Source: Bordetella trematum (GTDB lineage: Bacteria > Pseudomonadota > Gammaproteobacteria > Burkholderiales > Burkholderiaceae_B). Taken from it: a stretch of DNA of 64,000 nt. Positions 1 to 12,228 of this stretch are shown here, one piece after another. Numbering within the stretch: the stretch's first letter is position 1; every line of letters begins with the position of its first letter. The position numbers and the translations under genes were made by a program. The stretch lies in contig NZ_FKBR01000009.1 of NCBI RefSeq assembly GCF_900078335.1, forward strand, positions 124,131 to 188,130, written 5' to 3'. The notes under the pieces are model-generated. The model made no database searches. It saw only the letters and a program-made list of their open reading frames with translations, and was not told the DNA's origin.

Positions 1-65
1 AGAATTGAACTATAGCGTGAATTTTAATCCGATGCAAGTTGATCGACCTTTTTTATTGAGTACCG

Positions 66-1073
66 ATGAACGATAGTGAGGCAATCATCGTGCTGGAGAC
101 GGCGCTGCTCTGCGCCAGCCAGCCCATGCAGCTGGCGGAGATGCGCAAGCTCTTCGGGGATGAGGATGGCACGCTGGAGGCCGGCGTATTGCGCGGCTGG
201 CTACAGACCCTGCAAGAGCAGTGGGCCGGGCGGGGCATGGAGTTGGTGCAGTTGGCAGGGGGGTGGCGTTTTCAAAGCCGGCCCGCCATGCAGCGCTATC
301 TCGAGCGGCTCAATCCCGAGCGTCCGCCCAAATATTCGCGTGCAGTGCTGGAGACCTTGGCCATTGTGGCCTGGCGTCAGCCTGTGACGCGAGGGGATAT
401 CGAGGATATCCGGGGTGTGTCGGTGTCGTCCCAGATCGTCAAGACGCTGGAGGATCGTGGCTGGATCGAGGTGATTGGTCATCGCGATGCGCCGGGTCGT
501 CCCGCCCTGTTCGGGACCACCCGCCATTTTCTTGATGACCTCGGCTTGCGGGCGCTGGATGAGTTGCCGCCGCTGGAGTCGTCGCAGGCGGCCGCGGCGT
601 TGGCTGGTCTGGACCTGGGCGGCACCGAAATTCAGCTTGAGGAAATCGCCGCTGCGACAGGGGAAACGATGCCGCCAGCGACCGATTCCGCGTCATTGTC
701 GGTGTCCGGCGCTGACGCGGGGGCGGCGGATGGCGTAGAATCCCAACTCTGCCTGGAAGAGACGGCGCACGCCGATGCTCCCGCAGAAGCGTTGCCAGAG
801 GCCGCGGATACCGCCGGCGGCCCCGAAGGTGGGACCGAGTCCCCGGTCGAGGCGCCCCACGAGGTGCCAGATCTGGAGCCGGATCGGATTCATCCGCCCG
901 CCGAAACTGATGAGGCGAACGCGCCTTCGGCTCCCGAATGGGAGCCCCTTCAGTCCGAACCCGAAATAGTGCCGCCGACGCGGCTGGCTGCCGTCGAGCA
1001 GTTGGATGCGCCGCAGCGTTCCCAAGACGACGAAAACGATGGGCTTGCGCAAGGCGAGCCCGACAAAGTTTGA
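66..1073 (+). CDS. scpB: Segregation and condensation protein B (ScpB)
   Basis: The 335-residue protein is the kleisin-associated subunit of the SMC-ScpA-ScpB complex, which compacts and segregates the chromosome. The first ~185 residues form the conserved tandem winged-helix region, with family-typical segments such as [18 protein letters not shown] and the following [12 protein letters not shown] stretch. The remaining ~150 residues are an acidic, Ala/Pro/Glu-rich low-complexity tail, so the protein is longer than the usual ~200-residue family members. The ATG at 66 has a weak GAG upstream. The scpA partner would lie before the window. rluB follows after 17 bases, so the two are probably co-transcribed. 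Confidence 0.93.
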   Translation: MNDSEAIIVLETALLCASQPMQLAEMRKLFGDEDGTLEAGVLRGWLQTLQEQWAGRGMELVQLAGGWRFQSRPAMQRYLERLNPERPPKYSRAVLETLAIVAWRQPVTRGDIEDIRGVSVSSQIVKTLEDRGWIEVIGHRDAPGRPALFGTTRHFLDDLGLRALDELPPLESSQAAAALAGLDLGGTEIQLEEIAAATGETMPPATDSASLSVSGADAGAADGVESQLCLEETAHADAPAEALPEAADTAGGPEGGTESPVEAPHEVPDLEPDRIHPPAETDEANAPSAPEWEPLQSEPEIVPPTRLAAVEQLDAPQRSQDDENDGLAQGEPDKV

Positions 1074-1090
1074 AATCCGGAGCTGTCCCA

Positions 1091-2788
1091 GTGACAACCA
1101 ATACAACGATAACGATGCAGGACGAGAATTCCACCGTTGAACCGGCTGGCCAGCCTGCCGCCCAAGCTGCGGCAGAAGGCGAGGGCGCCGGCCGCAGCCG
1201 CGGGCGCAAGCTGCGCACGCCGTTCCGACGTCGCCGCAATGAGGCTGCTGCCGCAGACGAGCCTGCCCAGGCTGCGACGCAAACCGAAGCGCCGGACGCC
1301 GGCCGGGGTGCCGAACGCGAAGCGGATGAGGCGTTGTCCTATCTGGAGCATGCCGAGCGCAGCGAACAGCGCCTGGGCAAGTACTTGAACAGCGATGCCA
1401 TCATGCCCAAGCTGCACAAGGTGCTGGCCGATGCCGGCATCGGGTCGCGCCGCGAGATGGAAGAGCTGATCGTCGCCGGCCGGGTGTCGGTCAATGGCGA
1501 GCCCGCCCATATTGGTCAGCGTGTGGCCGCCAACGATCAGGTGCGTGTCAATGGTCGTCTGATCACCCGCAGCAATGCCAAGAAGCCGCCGCGCGTGATT
1601 CTGTATCACAAGCCGGCGGGCGAGATTGTCAGCCACGATGATCCGGGCGGGCGCGCCAGTGTGTTTGCACGGCTGCCCAAGCTGCGCACGGGAAAGTGGC
1701 TGTCGGTCGGTCGCCTGGATCTGAATACCGAAGGTTTGCTGATCTTCACGACGTCGGGCGACATGGCCAATCGCATCATGCATCCCCGCTATGGCACCGA
1801 GCGCGAATACGCTGTGCGTGTGCTGGGCGAGATGGATGAGGCGCAACGCAAGTCGCTGGTCGAAGGAATCGACCTGGACGATGGCAAGGCCTCCTTCGGT
1901 TCGTTCGAGTACCTGGGTGGTGATGGCAGCAATCGTTGGTATCGCGTCACCCTGCAGGAGGGGCGCAACCGCGAAGTGCGTCGCATGTTCGAGGCGGTCG
2001 GTGTGACGGTCAGCCGGTTGATCCGCACTCGTTTCGGTGATCTGGTGCTGCCCCGTTCGCTGCGCCGTGGCCGCTGGGAGGAGTTGGATCCTTCCCTGGT
2101 TTCTGCGCTGATGGTCCAGCTGGGCCTGTTGCGCGATGACGGCGAGGCGGGTGGCGGGCGCGGCAAGTCGCGTCAGCCGCAGTCGCACGACAGCGCGCTG
2201 CCTCCGGGATTTGGCACGATGGAGCGCAATGGCATGAACGGTGCGCGCATCGGTCGTCGCGGCAAATTGCAGGGCGGTCGGCCCGGCGGGCCGGCCCAGG
2301 CCTGCCCGTCCGATCCTTTCGGAACCGGCCTGATGTTCACGGGGGGGTATGCCAATGGGCACCCGCTGGGCAACGATGCGCCGGGCAAGTCCCGAGGCAA
2401 GCCTGAGGGCGCACGCCGGCGCAAACCCACCGGTGATGCGCCGGCAGCGGGCGGCAAGGCGGGCGGCGCCAAGCGCGCGGCCGGCGGTCGCGGCAAGCCG
2501 GCGGCCGCGGGTCAGGCGGCGGCCGCCGCCAAACCGGGTGGTCGTGCCGGCAAGCCGGCCGGGGCGCCGAAGTCGGCCGGTAAGCCGGCCGGACGTCCCG
2601 CATCCAAGGCCGGGGGCAAGCCGGCGGCCAAATCGGCGGCCAAACCGGCCAATGCCGCCAAGCCTCGTGCGCGTCGCGCTGCCGGTGGCAACACGGCGCG
2701 TGGGGACGACTGGCAACCGAAGGGCGCCTCGGCGCACGAGTCGCGCCTGGGCTTTATGGGGGGCCGCGGGGGTCGCGGCGACCGTTAA
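1091..2788 (+). CDS. rluB: 23S rRNA pseudouridine synthase RluB with long basic C-terminal tail
   Basis: Predicted to isomerise a uridine to pseudouridine in 23S rRNA (position 2605 in E. coli numbering, from family knowledge). I chose the GTG at 1091, preceded by GGAG at 1079-1082 with good spacing; ATG 1115 is the alternative. Residues ~105-150 are an S4 RNA-binding domain (starts MPKLHKVL). The synthase domain carries the motif GRLDLNTEG with catalytic Asp ~210 and the family segment [14 protein letters not shown]. From about residue 345 to 565 the protein is a Lys/Ala/Gly/Pro-rich, highly basic repetitive tail, far beyond the ~290 residues of a minimal RluB. The first ~100 residues are also low complexity (Ala/Glu/Arg-rich). 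Confidence 0.92.
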   Translation: MTTNTTITMQDENSTVEPAGQPAAQAAAEGEGAGRSRGRKLRTPFRRRRNEAAAADEPAQAATQTEAPDAGRGAEREADEALSYLEHAERSEQRLGKYLNSDAIMPKLHKVLADAGIGSRREMEELIVAGRVSVNGEPAHIGQRVAANDQVRVNGRLITRSNAKKPPRVILYHKPAGEIVSHDDPGGRASVFARLPKLRTGKWLSVGRLDLNTEGLLIFTTSGDMANRIMHPRYGTEREYAVRVLGEMDEAQRKSLVEGIDLDDGKASFGSFEYLGGDGSNRWYRVTLQEGRNREVRRMFEAVGVTVSRLIRTRFGDLVLPRSLRRGRWEELDPSLVSALMVQLGLLRDDGEAGGGRGKSRQPQSHDSALPPGFGTMERNGMNGARIGRRGKLQGGRPGGPAQACPSDPFGTGLMFTGGYANGHPLGNDAPGKSRGKPEGARRRKPTGDAPAAGGKAGGAKRAAGGRGKPAAAGQAAAAAKPGGRAGKPAGAPKSAGKPAGRPASKAGGKPAAKSAAKPANAAKPRARRAAGGNTARGDDWQPKGASAHESRLGFMGGRGGRGDR

Positions 2789-2813
2789 GGCGGGCGGGCG
2801 CCAGCCTGTCTGA

Positions 2814-2837
2814 GCGAGGCGATTGCCGTCGCCTCGC
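2814..2837 (+). terminator. Perfect 9-bp stem-loop after rluB
   Basis: GCGAGGCGA (2814-2822) pairs with TCGCCTCGC (2829-2837) around the loop TTGCCG. It lies 25 bases after the rluB stop. No T-tract follows, so termination here would be weak or factor-assisted; it may instead protect the rluB mRNA 3' end. Confidence 0.45.
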
Positions 2838-2855
2838 GTAAACCTCGGATGGGGC

Positions 2856-2884
2856 AGGAAAAAATCCGGGTTATCTGTTAAAAT
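2856..2884 (+). promoter_or_regulatory. Candidate promoter of the rimP-nusA-infB leader
   Basis: TAAAAT at 2879-2884 (in GTTAAAATC) is a good -10 hexamer. The -35 region around 2856-2861 (AGGAAA) matches poorly. It is the only reasonable sigma70-like site in the leader, and would give a ~350-base leader to rimP. Confidence 0.4.
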
Positions 2885-3215
2885 CTCTCGTTTTCATAGC
2901 GCGCCTTTGTGTGGCTGCTCTGTGGTCTTCATCGGTTTTCCAGGGTTTTTGCGGCAGGCACGTCGTCAGGCGTTGCGTGCGGCAGAGGAGGCGATGTGGG
3001 CCGCGTAAGCAGTGGGCAAGGGGATTTTGGCGCCGGCATCGATCTGCATCGAATGCGGCAAATCTGAATCAAGCGCTGCGCGGTTGCCCACTCGGCTATG
3101 GAGCGCGCCCGGCGAATGCCTGGCCGCGGGTAACGGCGAAAAGGTCGCAGAGCGTTCGTTCCACGCTTCCCGAGCAGTTTGCATGCGGCATCGGGAGGGG
3201 GTTCGGGCAACACAG

Positions 3216-3243
3216 TGGGCTGGGCATGCAGCCCATTTTTTTT
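3216..3243 (+). terminator. Intrinsic terminator immediately ahead of rimP (possible attenuator)
   Basis: TGGGCTG (3216-3222) pairs with CAGCCCA (3229-3235) around a 6-base loop, followed by eight T (3236-3243). The rimP ATG is at 3250, leaving no room for a promoter, so RNA polymerase serving rimP must read through it. The 5' arm overlaps AGTGGGC (3214-3220), which can also pair with GCCCACT at 3086-3092. Confidence 0.8.
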
Positions 3244-3249
3244 GAGCGT

Positions 3250-3729
3250 ATGGCTGATTTATTCGCACTGACTGAAGAGGCTTTGGCCGGCATGGACATC
3301 GAATTGGTCGATGTGGAGCGTGCCGGGATGGGCTTGTTGCGCGTGACGATAGACCGTGAGGGCGGTGTTCGCATTGAAGATTGCGAACAGGTGTCCCGGT
3401 TGCTGTCGCGCGTCTATGAAGTCGAGAACGTCGACTACAAGCGCCTTGAGGTGGGCTCGCCGGGCACTGATCGCCCCTTGCGCCACGAAGCGGAGTTCCG
3501 TCGCTTCGCGGGCGAGCGGGTCGAGGTCAAGCTGCGTGAGGCCGTCGACGGGCGCAAGGTGTTTACCGGGGTCCTGCAGCTGGCCGAGTCGCCGGCTGAA
3601 GGCAAGGCCGTATTCGGTCTCGAATTTGAGGCAAAGAAGGACGATATTCAGGTGCTGAGCTTCACGCTCGATGACGTCGAGCGCGCCAAGCTGGATCCCG
3701 TTCTGGATTTCAAGGGCAAAAAGCGATGA
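3250..3729 (+). CDS. rimP: Ribosome maturation factor RimP
   Basis: The 159-residue protein is the 30S assembly factor RimP (formerly YhbC/P15a), acting in the cytoplasm on late 30S maturation. Family-typical segments are visible: MDIELVDVE near the N-terminus, [19 protein letters not shown] in the middle, and [12 protein letters not shown] at the end of the N-terminal domain. The start at ATG 3250 gives the canonical MADLF N-terminus. An in-frame ATG at 3226 lies inside the loop of the terminator and is unlikely. The gene overlaps nusA by 4 bases (ATGA), so the two are translationally coupled, the usual rimP-nusA-infB order. Confidence 0.95.
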   Translation: MADLFALTEEALAGMDIELVDVERAGMGLLRVTIDREGGVRIEDCEQVSRLLSRVYEVENVDYKRLEVGSPGTDRPLRHEAEFRRFAGERVEVKLREAVDGRKVFTGVLQLAESPAEGKAVFGLEFEAKKDDIQVLSFTLDDVERAKLDPVLDFKGKKR

Positions 3730-5204
3730 GTCGCGAAATTCTTCTGTTGGTTGACGCTCTGGCGCGTGAAAAGAACGTAACGCGTGAAGTCGTGTTCGGC
3801 GCGCTTGAAGGCGCGCTGGCGTCGGCAATGAAAAAGCGTTTCAAGGAAGACGCCGATATCCGCGTCTCGATCGATCGCGAAACCGGGGGCCATGAGGGTT
3901 TCCGTCGCTGGCTCGTCGTGCCTGACGAGGCCGGTCTGCAAGAACCGGACAAGCAGGAAATGCTGTCCGATGCGCTCGAAATCGATCCCGACCTGGAGGT
4001 TGGCGATTACATCGAAGAGGCGCTCGAGCCGGTTGAGTTCGGTCGTATCGGGGCGCAGGCGGCCAAACAGGCCATTCTGCAGAAAATCCGTGACGCCGAG
4101 CGCGAACAGGTGCTCAACGATTTCCTTGAACGTGGCGAGAACATCATCTCGGGCACCATCAAGCGCATGGACAAGGGTGATTGCATCATCGAAACCGGCA
4201 AGATCGAAGCCCGTCTGCCGCGTACCGAGATGATCCCCAAGGAAAACCTGCGCATCGGCGACCGCGTGCGCGCCTTCGTGCTGCGTGTTGACCACGCTGC
4301 GCGTGGCCAGCAGGTCATCCTGTCGCGTACGTCGCCCGAATTCATCCGCCAGCTGTTCGAGAACGAAGTTCCCGAGATCGAGCAGGGCCTGCTGGAAATC
4401 AAGGCCGCTGCCCGTGATCCGGGCGTGCGCGCCAAGATCGCCGTGGTGGCCTACGACAAGCGTATCGATCCCATTGGCACCTGCGTGGGCATGCGCGGCT
4501 CGCGTGTGACCGCCGTGCGCAATGAGCTGGGCGGCGAACAGGTCGACATCGTGCTCTGGTCGGAAGACCCGGCGCAGTTTGTCATCGGCGCGCTGGCGCC
4601 GGCCAACGTCGAGTCCATCGTGGTCGACGAAGACAAGCACGCCATGGATGTGGTGGTCGACGAGGAAAACCTGCCCAAGGCGATTGGCGCCAAGGGCCAG
4701 AACGTGCGCCTGGCTTCCGAGCTGACCGGCTGGCAGATCAACATCATGACGCCGGAAGAAAGCCTGAATCGCCAGGAAAACGAACGTGCCGGGCTGCGTG
4801 CCACCTTCATGGCCAAGCTGGACGTCGACGAAGAAGTCGCCGACATCCTGATCGATGAAGGTTTCACCGGGCTGGAAGAAGTGGCCTATGTTCCCCTGCA
4901 GGAGCTGCTGGAGATCGAGGCCTTCGATGAAGACACCATCAACGAGCTGCGTGCCCGCGCCCGCAATGCCCTGCTGACCGAAGCCATTGCCCAGGAAGAA
5001 CGCCTGGAAACGGCGCAGGATCTGCTGGAGCTGGAAGGCGTGACGCCCGAGCTGGCTGCCAAGCTGGCCGAGCGCGAGGTGCATACCCGCGATGACCTGG
5101 CCGAACTGGCCACCGATGAACTGGCGGAAATCGCCGGCATGAGCGCAGAAGAAGCCAGCGAGCTGATCATGCGTGCCCGCGCCCACTGGTTTGACGAGGA
5201 ATGA
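3726..5204 (+). CDS. nusA: Transcription termination/antitermination factor NusA
   Basis: The 492-residue protein binds RNA polymerase and RNA and modulates pausing, termination and antitermination. Domains in order: an N-terminal RNAP-binding domain (~1-125, starts [18 protein letters not shown]), S1 (~135-200), two KH domains (~230-345, with [15 protein letters not shown] and [13 protein letters not shown]), and two C-terminal acidic helix-hairpin repeats (~360-492, with [21 protein letters not shown]). The length is normal for proteobacteria. It overlaps rimP by 4 bases and is followed after 74 bases by infB. Confidence 0.98.
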   Translation: MSREILLLVDALAREKNVTREVVFGALEGALASAMKKRFKEDADIRVSIDRETGGHEGFRRWLVVPDEAGLQEPDKQEMLSDALEIDPDLEVGDYIEEALEPVEFGRIGAQAAKQAILQKIRDAEREQVLNDFLERGENIISGTIKRMDKGDCIIETGKIEARLPRTEMIPKENLRIGDRVRAFVLRVDHAARGQQVILSRTSPEFIRQLFENEVPEIEQGLLEIKAAARDPGVRAKIAVVAYDKRIDPIGTCVGMRGSRVTAVRNELGGEQVDIVLWSEDPAQFVIGALAPANVESIVVDEDKHAMDVVVDEENLPKAIGAKGQNVRLASELTGWQINIMTPEESLNRQENERAGLRATFMAKLDVDEEVADILIDEGFTGLEEVAYVPLQELLEIEAFDEDTINELRARARNALLTEAIAQEERLETAQDLLELEGVTPELAAKLAEREVHTRDDLAELATDELAEIAGMSAEEASELIMRARAHWFDEE

Positions 5205-5278
5205 ACGCGCCATCTCCTGGCGTAGCAGGTCCGCCGCAAGTTGAAGTTTGTAAATAGCTGCATAGGGAAGAGAGCCTA

Positions 5279-8200
5279 ATGTCGAGTAATACTGTCGCCC
5301 AGTTCGCTACCGAGCTGAAAATGCCTGCCAACGTGCTGCTGGAGCAGTTGCGTGCGGCCGGCGTTGACCTCAAATCGGTTGACGATGCTGTCACCGACAG
5401 CGACAAGGCGAAATTGCTCGACTCGCTGCGTCGCGCCCATGGCGCGACCGATGGCAAGAAGATCACGCTGACGCGTCGGCAAACTTCCGAGATCCGCCAG
5501 GCGGACGCCACCGGGCGTTCGCGTACCATTCAGGTCGAAGTGCGCAAAAAGCGCGTCTTCGTCAAGCGCGACCCGGCCGAGCTGGCCGCGGAAGCCGCAG
5601 CCGAAGCCCGTGCTGCTGCTGAAGAGGCGGTGCCGCCCGTGGCCCAGGCCCCGGTTTCGACGACCGAGGCCGACAAGCCTGCTGCCGTCGAAACCCCCAA
5701 GGTCGATGCCGCAACGGTGGCGCAGGCTGAGACGCCGGCTGAGCCGGCGGTGAAAGAAACGGCTGCCAAGCCGGTGGAAACGCCGCAAGCCGCCGAGGCT
5801 GCAACGCCCGCAGAAGCTTCCCCCGCGCCTCAGGCGCCGGTGGCCTCCGATGCGGCCGCGCCTGAAACCTCCACCCCGGCACCGGCAGCGACGCCGGAGC
5901 CTGCTCCTGCGGTCGAGCCCGAAGTCCAGCCGCAGCCCGTCCAACCCGCCGCTTCCAGCAAGCCTTCCGATGCCGCGTCGGCCGAGCCTGAAGCCAAGAA
6001 AGAATCCGTTGTCGCGTCCCAGACTCAAAAAGCCGGGGCCGAATCTGTTGTGCAAGCTCAAACTGAACTGACCCCCAAGGCGCAGACTGCGCCGGCGAAA
6101 TCCGAATCCACTCAACCCGCTGCGGCCCCCAAGGCTGAATCCGGCAAGTCGCGCGTTACGCCGACGGCGCAGCGTCCGGCCGCAGCAGCCGCTGCGCCCG
6201 ACCGTGCCCGCGAAGAGGCGCGTCGCGCCGCCGAGGCCGAAGCCGCCGCGCTGCGCGAGATGCTCAGCCGTCCGCGCAAGGTGCTGCGTGCGCCTGAACC
6301 CGAGCCGGCTGCCGCCAACCCGGCGCTTTCCGGTACGCTGCACAAGCCGGCAGGCAAGAAAGACGCCGCCGCACCGGCTGCTGCCGCCAAGAAGGACGGC
6401 AACAAGCCGGCTGCCCCGGGCGGCAAGAAGACCATCAAGACCGCCGAGGTCTCCTCGACCTGGTCTGATGACGCTTCGCGCAAGAAACCGGCCGACAAGG
6501 GCGGCCCGGCCAACAGCCGCGACGGCTGGCGTGCCGGCGGCAAGGGCGGCGGCCGTGGCGGTCGCAACAACCGTGGCGGCCAGGACCGTCGTCACGAACC
6601 GGCCGCGCAGGAATTCATCGCCCGTGAAATCCACGTGCCTGAAACCATCAGCGTCGCCGATCTGGCCCACAAGATGTCCGTCAAGGCTGCCGAGGTCATC
6701 AAGCAATTGATGAAGCTGGGCCAGATGGTCACCATCAACCAGGTTCTGGACCAGGAAACCGCGATGATCGTCGTCGAGGAACTGGGCCATACCGCCATCG
6801 CCGCCAAGCTGGACGATCCGGAAGCCTTCCTCCTGGACGACGGCCCGGCCGGCAGCGAAGCCGAAAGCGTTTCGCGCGCACCGGTCGTCACCGTGATGGG
6901 CCACGTCGATCACGGCAAGACCTCGCTGCTGGACTACATCCGCCGCGCCAAGGTTGCCGTGGGCGAAGCTGGCGGCATTACGCAGCACATTGGCGCCTAC
7001 CACGTGAACACCGACCGTGGCAGCGTCACCTTCCTTGACACCCCGGGTCACGAGGCCTTCACGGCCATGCGTGCACGCGGCGCCAAGGCGACCGATATCG
7101 TGATTCTGGTGGTGGCTGCCGACGACGGCGTGATGCCCCAGACCCGCGAAGCGATTCACCATGCCAAGGCGGCCGGTGTGCCGCTCGTGGTGGCCGTCAA
7201 CAAGGTCGACAAACCGGAAGCCAACCCCGAGCGCGTCAAGCAGGAACTCGTGGCCGAACAGGTCGTGCCGGAAGAGTACGGCGGCGACGTGCCGTTCGTG
7301 CCCGTGTCGGCCAAGACCGGCGCCGGGATCGACGATCTGCTCGAAAACGTGCTGCTGCAGGCTGAAATTCTCGAGCTCAAGGCGCAGGTCGATGCGCCGG
7401 CCAAGGGGCTGGTCATTGAAGCCCGCCTCGACAAGGGGCGCGGTCCGGTGGCGACCATTCTGGTGCAGAGCGGCACCCTCAAGCGCGGCGATGTCGTGCT
7501 GGCGGGTGCGAGCTTCGGCCGTGTGCGCGCCATGCTGGACGAGAACGGCAAGCAGGTGCAGGAAGCCGGTCCCTCGATTCCGGTCGAGATCCAGGGCCTG
7601 ACCGACGTGCCGGCCGCCGGCGACGAATTGATCTCCCTGAACGACGAGCGCAAGGCGCGTGAAATCGCGCTGTTCCGTCAGGGCAAGTTCCGCGACGTCA
7701 AGCTGGCGCGCCAGCAGGCTGCCAAGCTGGAGTCCATGTTCGACAACCTGGGCGAAGGCACGCAGACCCTGCCGCTTATCGTCAAGACCGACGTGCAGGG
7801 TTCGCAGGAGGCGCTGGTCTCTTCGCTCACCAAGCTCTCGACCGACGAAGTGCGCGTTCAGGTGGTGCATGCCGCCGTGGGTGGCATCTCCGAAAGCGAC
7901 GTCAACCTGGCCATTGCCTCGAACGCGGTGGTGATCGGCTTTAACGTGCGCGCCGACCAGAGCGCCAAGAAGCTGGCCGAGAACAACGGCATCGATCTGC
8001 GCTACTACAACATCATCTACGACGCCGTGGATGACGTGAAGGCCGCCATGTCGGGCATGTTGGCGCCCGAGAAGCGCGAAGAAGTCATCGGCCAGGTCGA
8101 AGTGCGCGAGGTCTACACGATCTCCCGTATCGGCACGGTGGCCGGTTGTATGGTGCTTGACGGCATCGTCCGACGCGATTCGCAAGTCCGCATGCTGCGC

Positions 8201-8374
8201 AACAACGTGGTCATCTGGACCGGTCAGCTCGATTCGCTGCGCCGCTTCAAGGACGACGTCAAGGAAGTCAAGTCGGGCTTCGATTGCGGTCTTACCCTGC
8301 GCGGCAACAACGACCTTCAGGTTGGCGACCAGCTTGAAGTCTTTGAAATCAAGGAAATCGCGCGTACGCTGTAA
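5279..8374 (+). CDS. infB: Translation initiation factor IF-2
   Basis: This 1031-residue GTPase places initiator tRNA on the 30S subunit. The ATG at 5279 is preceded by AAGAGAG. Visible parts: an N-terminal IF2_N module ([15 protein letters not shown]), a very long Ala/Pro/Glu/Lys linker (~85-400), a second IF2_N-like region with [14 protein letters not shown], then the G domain starting about residue 541 ([31 protein letters not shown]), followed by the beta-barrel and C-terminal fMet-tRNA-binding domains (ending [13 protein letters not shown]). The linker makes it longer than E. coli IF2-alpha (890). It sits in the nusA-infB-rbfA-truB series. Confidence 0.98.
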   Translation: MSSNTVAQFATELKMPANVLLEQLRAAGVDLKSVDDAVTDSDKAKLLDSLRRAHGATDGKKITLTRRQTSEIRQADATGRSRTIQVEVRKKRVFVKRDPAELAAEAAAEARAAAEEAVPPVAQAPVSTTEADKPAAVETPKVDAATVAQAETPAEPAVKETAAKPVETPQAAEAATPAEASPAPQAPVASDAAAPETSTPAPAATPEPAPAVEPEVQPQPVQPAASSKPSDAASAEPEAKKESVVASQTQKAGAESVVQAQTELTPKAQTAPAKSESTQPAAAPKAESGKSRVTPTAQRPAAAAAAPDRAREEARRAAEAEAAALREMLSRPRKVLRAPEPEPAAANPALSGTLHKPAGKKDAAAPAAAAKKDGNKPAAPGGKKTIKTAEVSSTWSDDASRKKPADKGGPANSRDGWRAGGKGGGRGGRNNRGGQDRRHEPAAQEFIAREIHVPETISVADLAHKMSVKAAEVIKQLMKLGQMVTINQVLDQETAMIVVEELGHTAIAAKLDDPEAFLLDDGPAGSEAESVSRAPVVTVMGHVDHGKTSLLDYIRRAKVAVGEAGGITQHIGAYHVNTDRGSVTFLDTPGHEAFTAMRARGAKATDIVILVVAADDGVMPQTREAIHHAKAAGVPLVVAVNKVDKPEANPERVKQELVAEQVVPEEYGGDVPFVPVSAKTGAGIDDLLENVLLQAEILELKAQVDAPAKGLVIEARLDKGRGPVATILVQSGTLKRGDVVLAGASFGRVRAMLDENGKQVQEAGPSIPVEIQGLTDVPAAGDELISLNDERKAREIALFRQGKFRDVKLARQQAAKLESMFDNLGEGTQTLPLIVKTDVQGSQEALVSSLTKLSTDEVRVQVVHAAVGGISESDVNLAIASNAVVIGFNVRADQSAKKLAENNGIDLRYYNIIYDAVDDVKAAMSGMLAPEKREEVIGQVEVREVYTISRIGTVAGCMVLDGIVRRDSQVRMLRNNVVIWTGQLDSLRRFKDDVKEVKSGFDCGLTLRGNNDLQVGDQLEVFEIKEIARTL

Positions 8375-8400
8375 TCCAGCCACGTGTAAACTGTTTTCAC

Positions 8401-8799
8401 ATGAGCCGTCACAAGTCCAAAGCCATCCCCGGCCGCAATCTGCGGCTGGCCGAGCAGATCCAGAAGGATCTGGCCGGGATCATCCAGCGCGAGATCGACA
8501 CGACCCGCGCTGGCCTGATCACGCTCTCGGGAGTGGAGCTTTCGGCCGACTACGCGCATGCTAAGGTGTACTTCACGGTGTTGGGCGCCGAGCCCGACGC
8601 CGCGGCCACCTTGCTGAACGAGAAGGCCGGATGGCTGCATTCGCAGCTGTACAAACTCCTGCATATCCACACTGTGCCGACGCTGCGCTTCTTCCACGAC
8701 GCGCAACTTGAGCGTGGCATTGAAATGTCGATGCTGATCGACCGGGCCAATCGCGGCCCGCAGTCGGGCGTTCCCGACGAGCCTGAAGACCAGTCCTGA
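8401..8799 (+). CDS. rbfA: 30S ribosome-binding factor RbfA
   Basis: The 132-residue single-KH-like protein binds 30S near helix 1 of 16S rRNA and is needed for maturation and cold adaptation. Family features are the [13 protein letters not shown] helix, [21 protein letters not shown], and [23 protein letters not shown] near the end. It starts 26 bases after infB and is followed 42 bases later by truB, the standard order. Confidence 0.96.
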   Translation: MSRHKSKAIPGRNLRLAEQIQKDLAGIIQREIDTTRAGLITLSGVELSADYAHAKVYFTVLGAEPDAAATLLNEKAGWLHSQLYKLLHIHTVPTLRFFHDAQLERGIEMSMLIDRANRGPQSGVPDEPEDQS

Positions 8800-8841
8800 T
8801 CGGGCTGTCGTCGCTTTTTTCTCTATTTCCGGATTCCGACG

Positions 8842-9593
8842 ATGGCAAAACGACGCGGGCAACCGCTCGATGGGGTATTGCTGCTCGACAAACCCGTGGG
8901 TTTGTCGAGCAATCACGCCCTGCAGCGCGCCAAACGCACGCTGGACGCGGCCAAGGCCGGTCATACCGGCACGCTTGATCCGTTTGCCACCGGCCTGCTG
9001 CTGTGCTGCATGGGGCGTGCCACCAAGATTTCCGGCGCCATGCTTGACGCCGACAAAACCTACCGGGCGACGATACGCTTTGGCGAGGAAACCGATAGCG
9101 GTGACCTTACCGGCAATATCGTCGCCCAGGCGCCGGCTGATTTTGCCGGCGTCCAAGAGGCTGCGCTGCGCGATGCACTGTCACAATTCATGGGCAGCAT
9201 CGAGCAGATTCCGCCGATGTACTCTGCCCTCAAGCGCGACGGCAAGCCGCTGTACGAGTATGCCCGCGCCGGCATCGAACTGGAACGCCCTCCCAGGCAG
9301 GTGACCATACACCGTCTGGAACTGCTTTCCTGGGATTCGGGCCAGGCCGAGATCGAAGTCGCATGCAGCAAGGGGACCTATATCCGCACCCTGGCCCAGG
9401 ACATCGGGCGAGTGCTGGGTTGCTATGGCCACCTGTCCGCGTTGCGGCGCACCGAAGTCGGTCCGTTTTCCCTGGACCGGGCGGTGACGCTGGACGCGTT
9501 GCAGGCCATGCCGGACCCCAAGACCGCTCTGCTTGCGCTCCATGAATTGCCGGCGGGCTTGCTGCCCGCTACCTTGAACCAAAAGGACCTCCT

Positions 9594-9597
<4 letters not shown>
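8842..9597 (+). CDS. truB: tRNA pseudouridine(55) synthase TruB
   Basis: The 251-residue protein makes pseudouridine 55 in the T-loop of all tRNAs. The catalytic motif AGHTGTLDPFATGLL carries the nucleophilic Asp at residue 46; further family motifs are DKTYRATIRFG, PPMYSALKRDG and CSKGTYIRTLAQDIG. It is somewhat short because the C-terminal PUA-type extension is small (family members run ~245-310). Its stop overlaps the typA ATG by 4 bases, indicating coupled translation. Confidence 0.97.
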
Positions 9598-11414
<1,817 letters not shown>

Positions 11415-11437
11415 GGCGTTTCGTAGCCGGTAATCAG

Positions 11438-11470
11438 AACGCCCCTTTCGCTGAAAGGGGCGTTTTTTTT
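11438..11470 (+). terminator. Rho-independent terminator after typA
   Basis: AACGCCCCTTTC (11438-11449) pairs with GAAAGGGGCGTT (11453-11464) around a 3-base loop, followed by six further T. A textbook terminator closing the rimP-to-typA operon. Confidence 0.95.
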
Positions 11471-11496
11471 GCAGTCGACGGATCGCCTGGGGGCAG

Positions 11497-12132
11497 TCAG
11501 GGCTCCAGGCGGGTGATGCGGAAGGTGTCCAGGCGCCCCAGGGAGGCATAACGAACGCGGTGGTCCAGGTAGACGCGCAGGTGCTGTTTGTCGAGCAGGT
11601 ACTGCGCCAGGTTGCGGGCCATGCGGTCATTGGCGCGCACGCAACCGGCAATGATCAGGGTGTCTGCGCGCACAAAGCGTGCGCAGACCTGGTCGTTGCG
11701 GCGGTGCAGGACATCCACCTGGACATTGGAGTACCAGCCTTCGCCCTGGGCGTTGAGCTTGCGTTGCGGCTCGGCCGGCGCCAGGGGGGAATCGAAGGCT
11801 GAGGGAAAGCCGACCGTAGGAAAGGCGGGGTCGGGTATCGCCGGCATGACAGGCTCGGGGAAATTGGGGTCGGGCGGGATGGGCCAGGCCGGTGCGTCAC
11901 CGGGCTGGCCCAGACCGAGGCGCACGGTGGTGGTCTGGGAACTGCCGCTGCTGCTGCTGTGGTGGTACTCCTGTTGCAGGAGTTGCCCGAGCAGGCCCTC
12001 CAGCGCGCCGTCCCAGGAAGGGGCGGCCACGGCCTTGCCGGCCATGCAGAAGGACAAGAGCAGCGTCGCCGGGAGCGCGGCGGCAAGGCGGGGGGCAGGG
12101 GTGCGGCACGGACGCCGCCGGCGCAAGGGCAT
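11497..12132 (-). CDS. Secreted hypothetical protein, Pro/Ser-rich
   Basis: A 211-residue protein I do not recognise. The ATG at 12132 has AGGAAG upstream. It has a basic N-terminus (PLRRRRPCRT), a hydrophobic core (LAAALPATLLLSFCMAG) and a likely signal-peptidase site after AVAA (~residue 37). The mature part has a Ser-rich patch (HHSSSSGSSQTTT), a Pro-rich stretch (~80-115), and a C-terminal domain with WYSNVQVDVLHRRNDQVCARFVRADT-like beta-strand character and two cysteines that could form a disulphide. It is probably periplasmic. Its left neighbour typA is convergent and the LOG gene lies upstream on the same strand. Confidence 0.7.
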   Translation of the reverse strand: MPLRRRRPCRTPAPRLAAALPATLLLSFCMAGKAVAAPSWDGALEGLLGQLLQQEYHHSSSSGSSQTTTVRLGLGQPGDAPAWPIPPDPNFPEPVMPAIPDPAFPTVGFPSAFDSPLAPAEPQRKLNAQGEGWYSNVQVDVLHRRNDQVCARFVRADTLIIAGCVRANDRMARNLAQYLLDKQHLRVYLDHRVRYASLGRLDTFRITRLEP

Positions 12133-12228
12133 GGAACTTCCTGGCTGGGGAAAACATCACCTTAGCGAGGCTGTCCGTGCCCTGTGTTCAGATCTGCAGA
12201 TATCGGTCTGAATAACTTGTGGGCGTCC

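Larger units (their letters stand above)
2789..3249 (+). other. Long untranslated leader between rluB and rimP
   Basis: No convincing gene lies in these 461 bases. They hold a perfect 9-bp hairpin just after rluB (2814-2837), a candidate promoter -10 at 2879-2884, a 9-bp long-range inverted repeat (AGTGGGCAA 3011-3019 with TTGCCCACT 3084-3092), and an intrinsic terminator at 3216-3243 that ends six bases before the rimP ATG. No tRNA signature (no TTCRANNC T-loop) is present, unlike the metY-containing leader of the E. coli rimP operon. The segment is best read as a structured leader RNA or a small terminated RNA. Confidence 0.6.

Noticed and set aside
950-2737. Long open frame antisense to rluB, and a similar one antisense to infB (5276-8383)
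   Set aside because: High-GC coding DNA commonly leaves the antisense frame open; the translations are His/Gln/Arg-rich without family features, while the plus-strand genes are clearly real.
2885-3215. tRNA-fMet (metY) in the rimP leader as in E. coli
   Set aside because: No cloverleaf, no T-loop motif and no CCA end found.
3226-3249. Upstream rimP start at ATG 3226
   Set aside because: It lies in the loop of the terminator hairpin and adds MQPIFFER, which is not typical of RimP.
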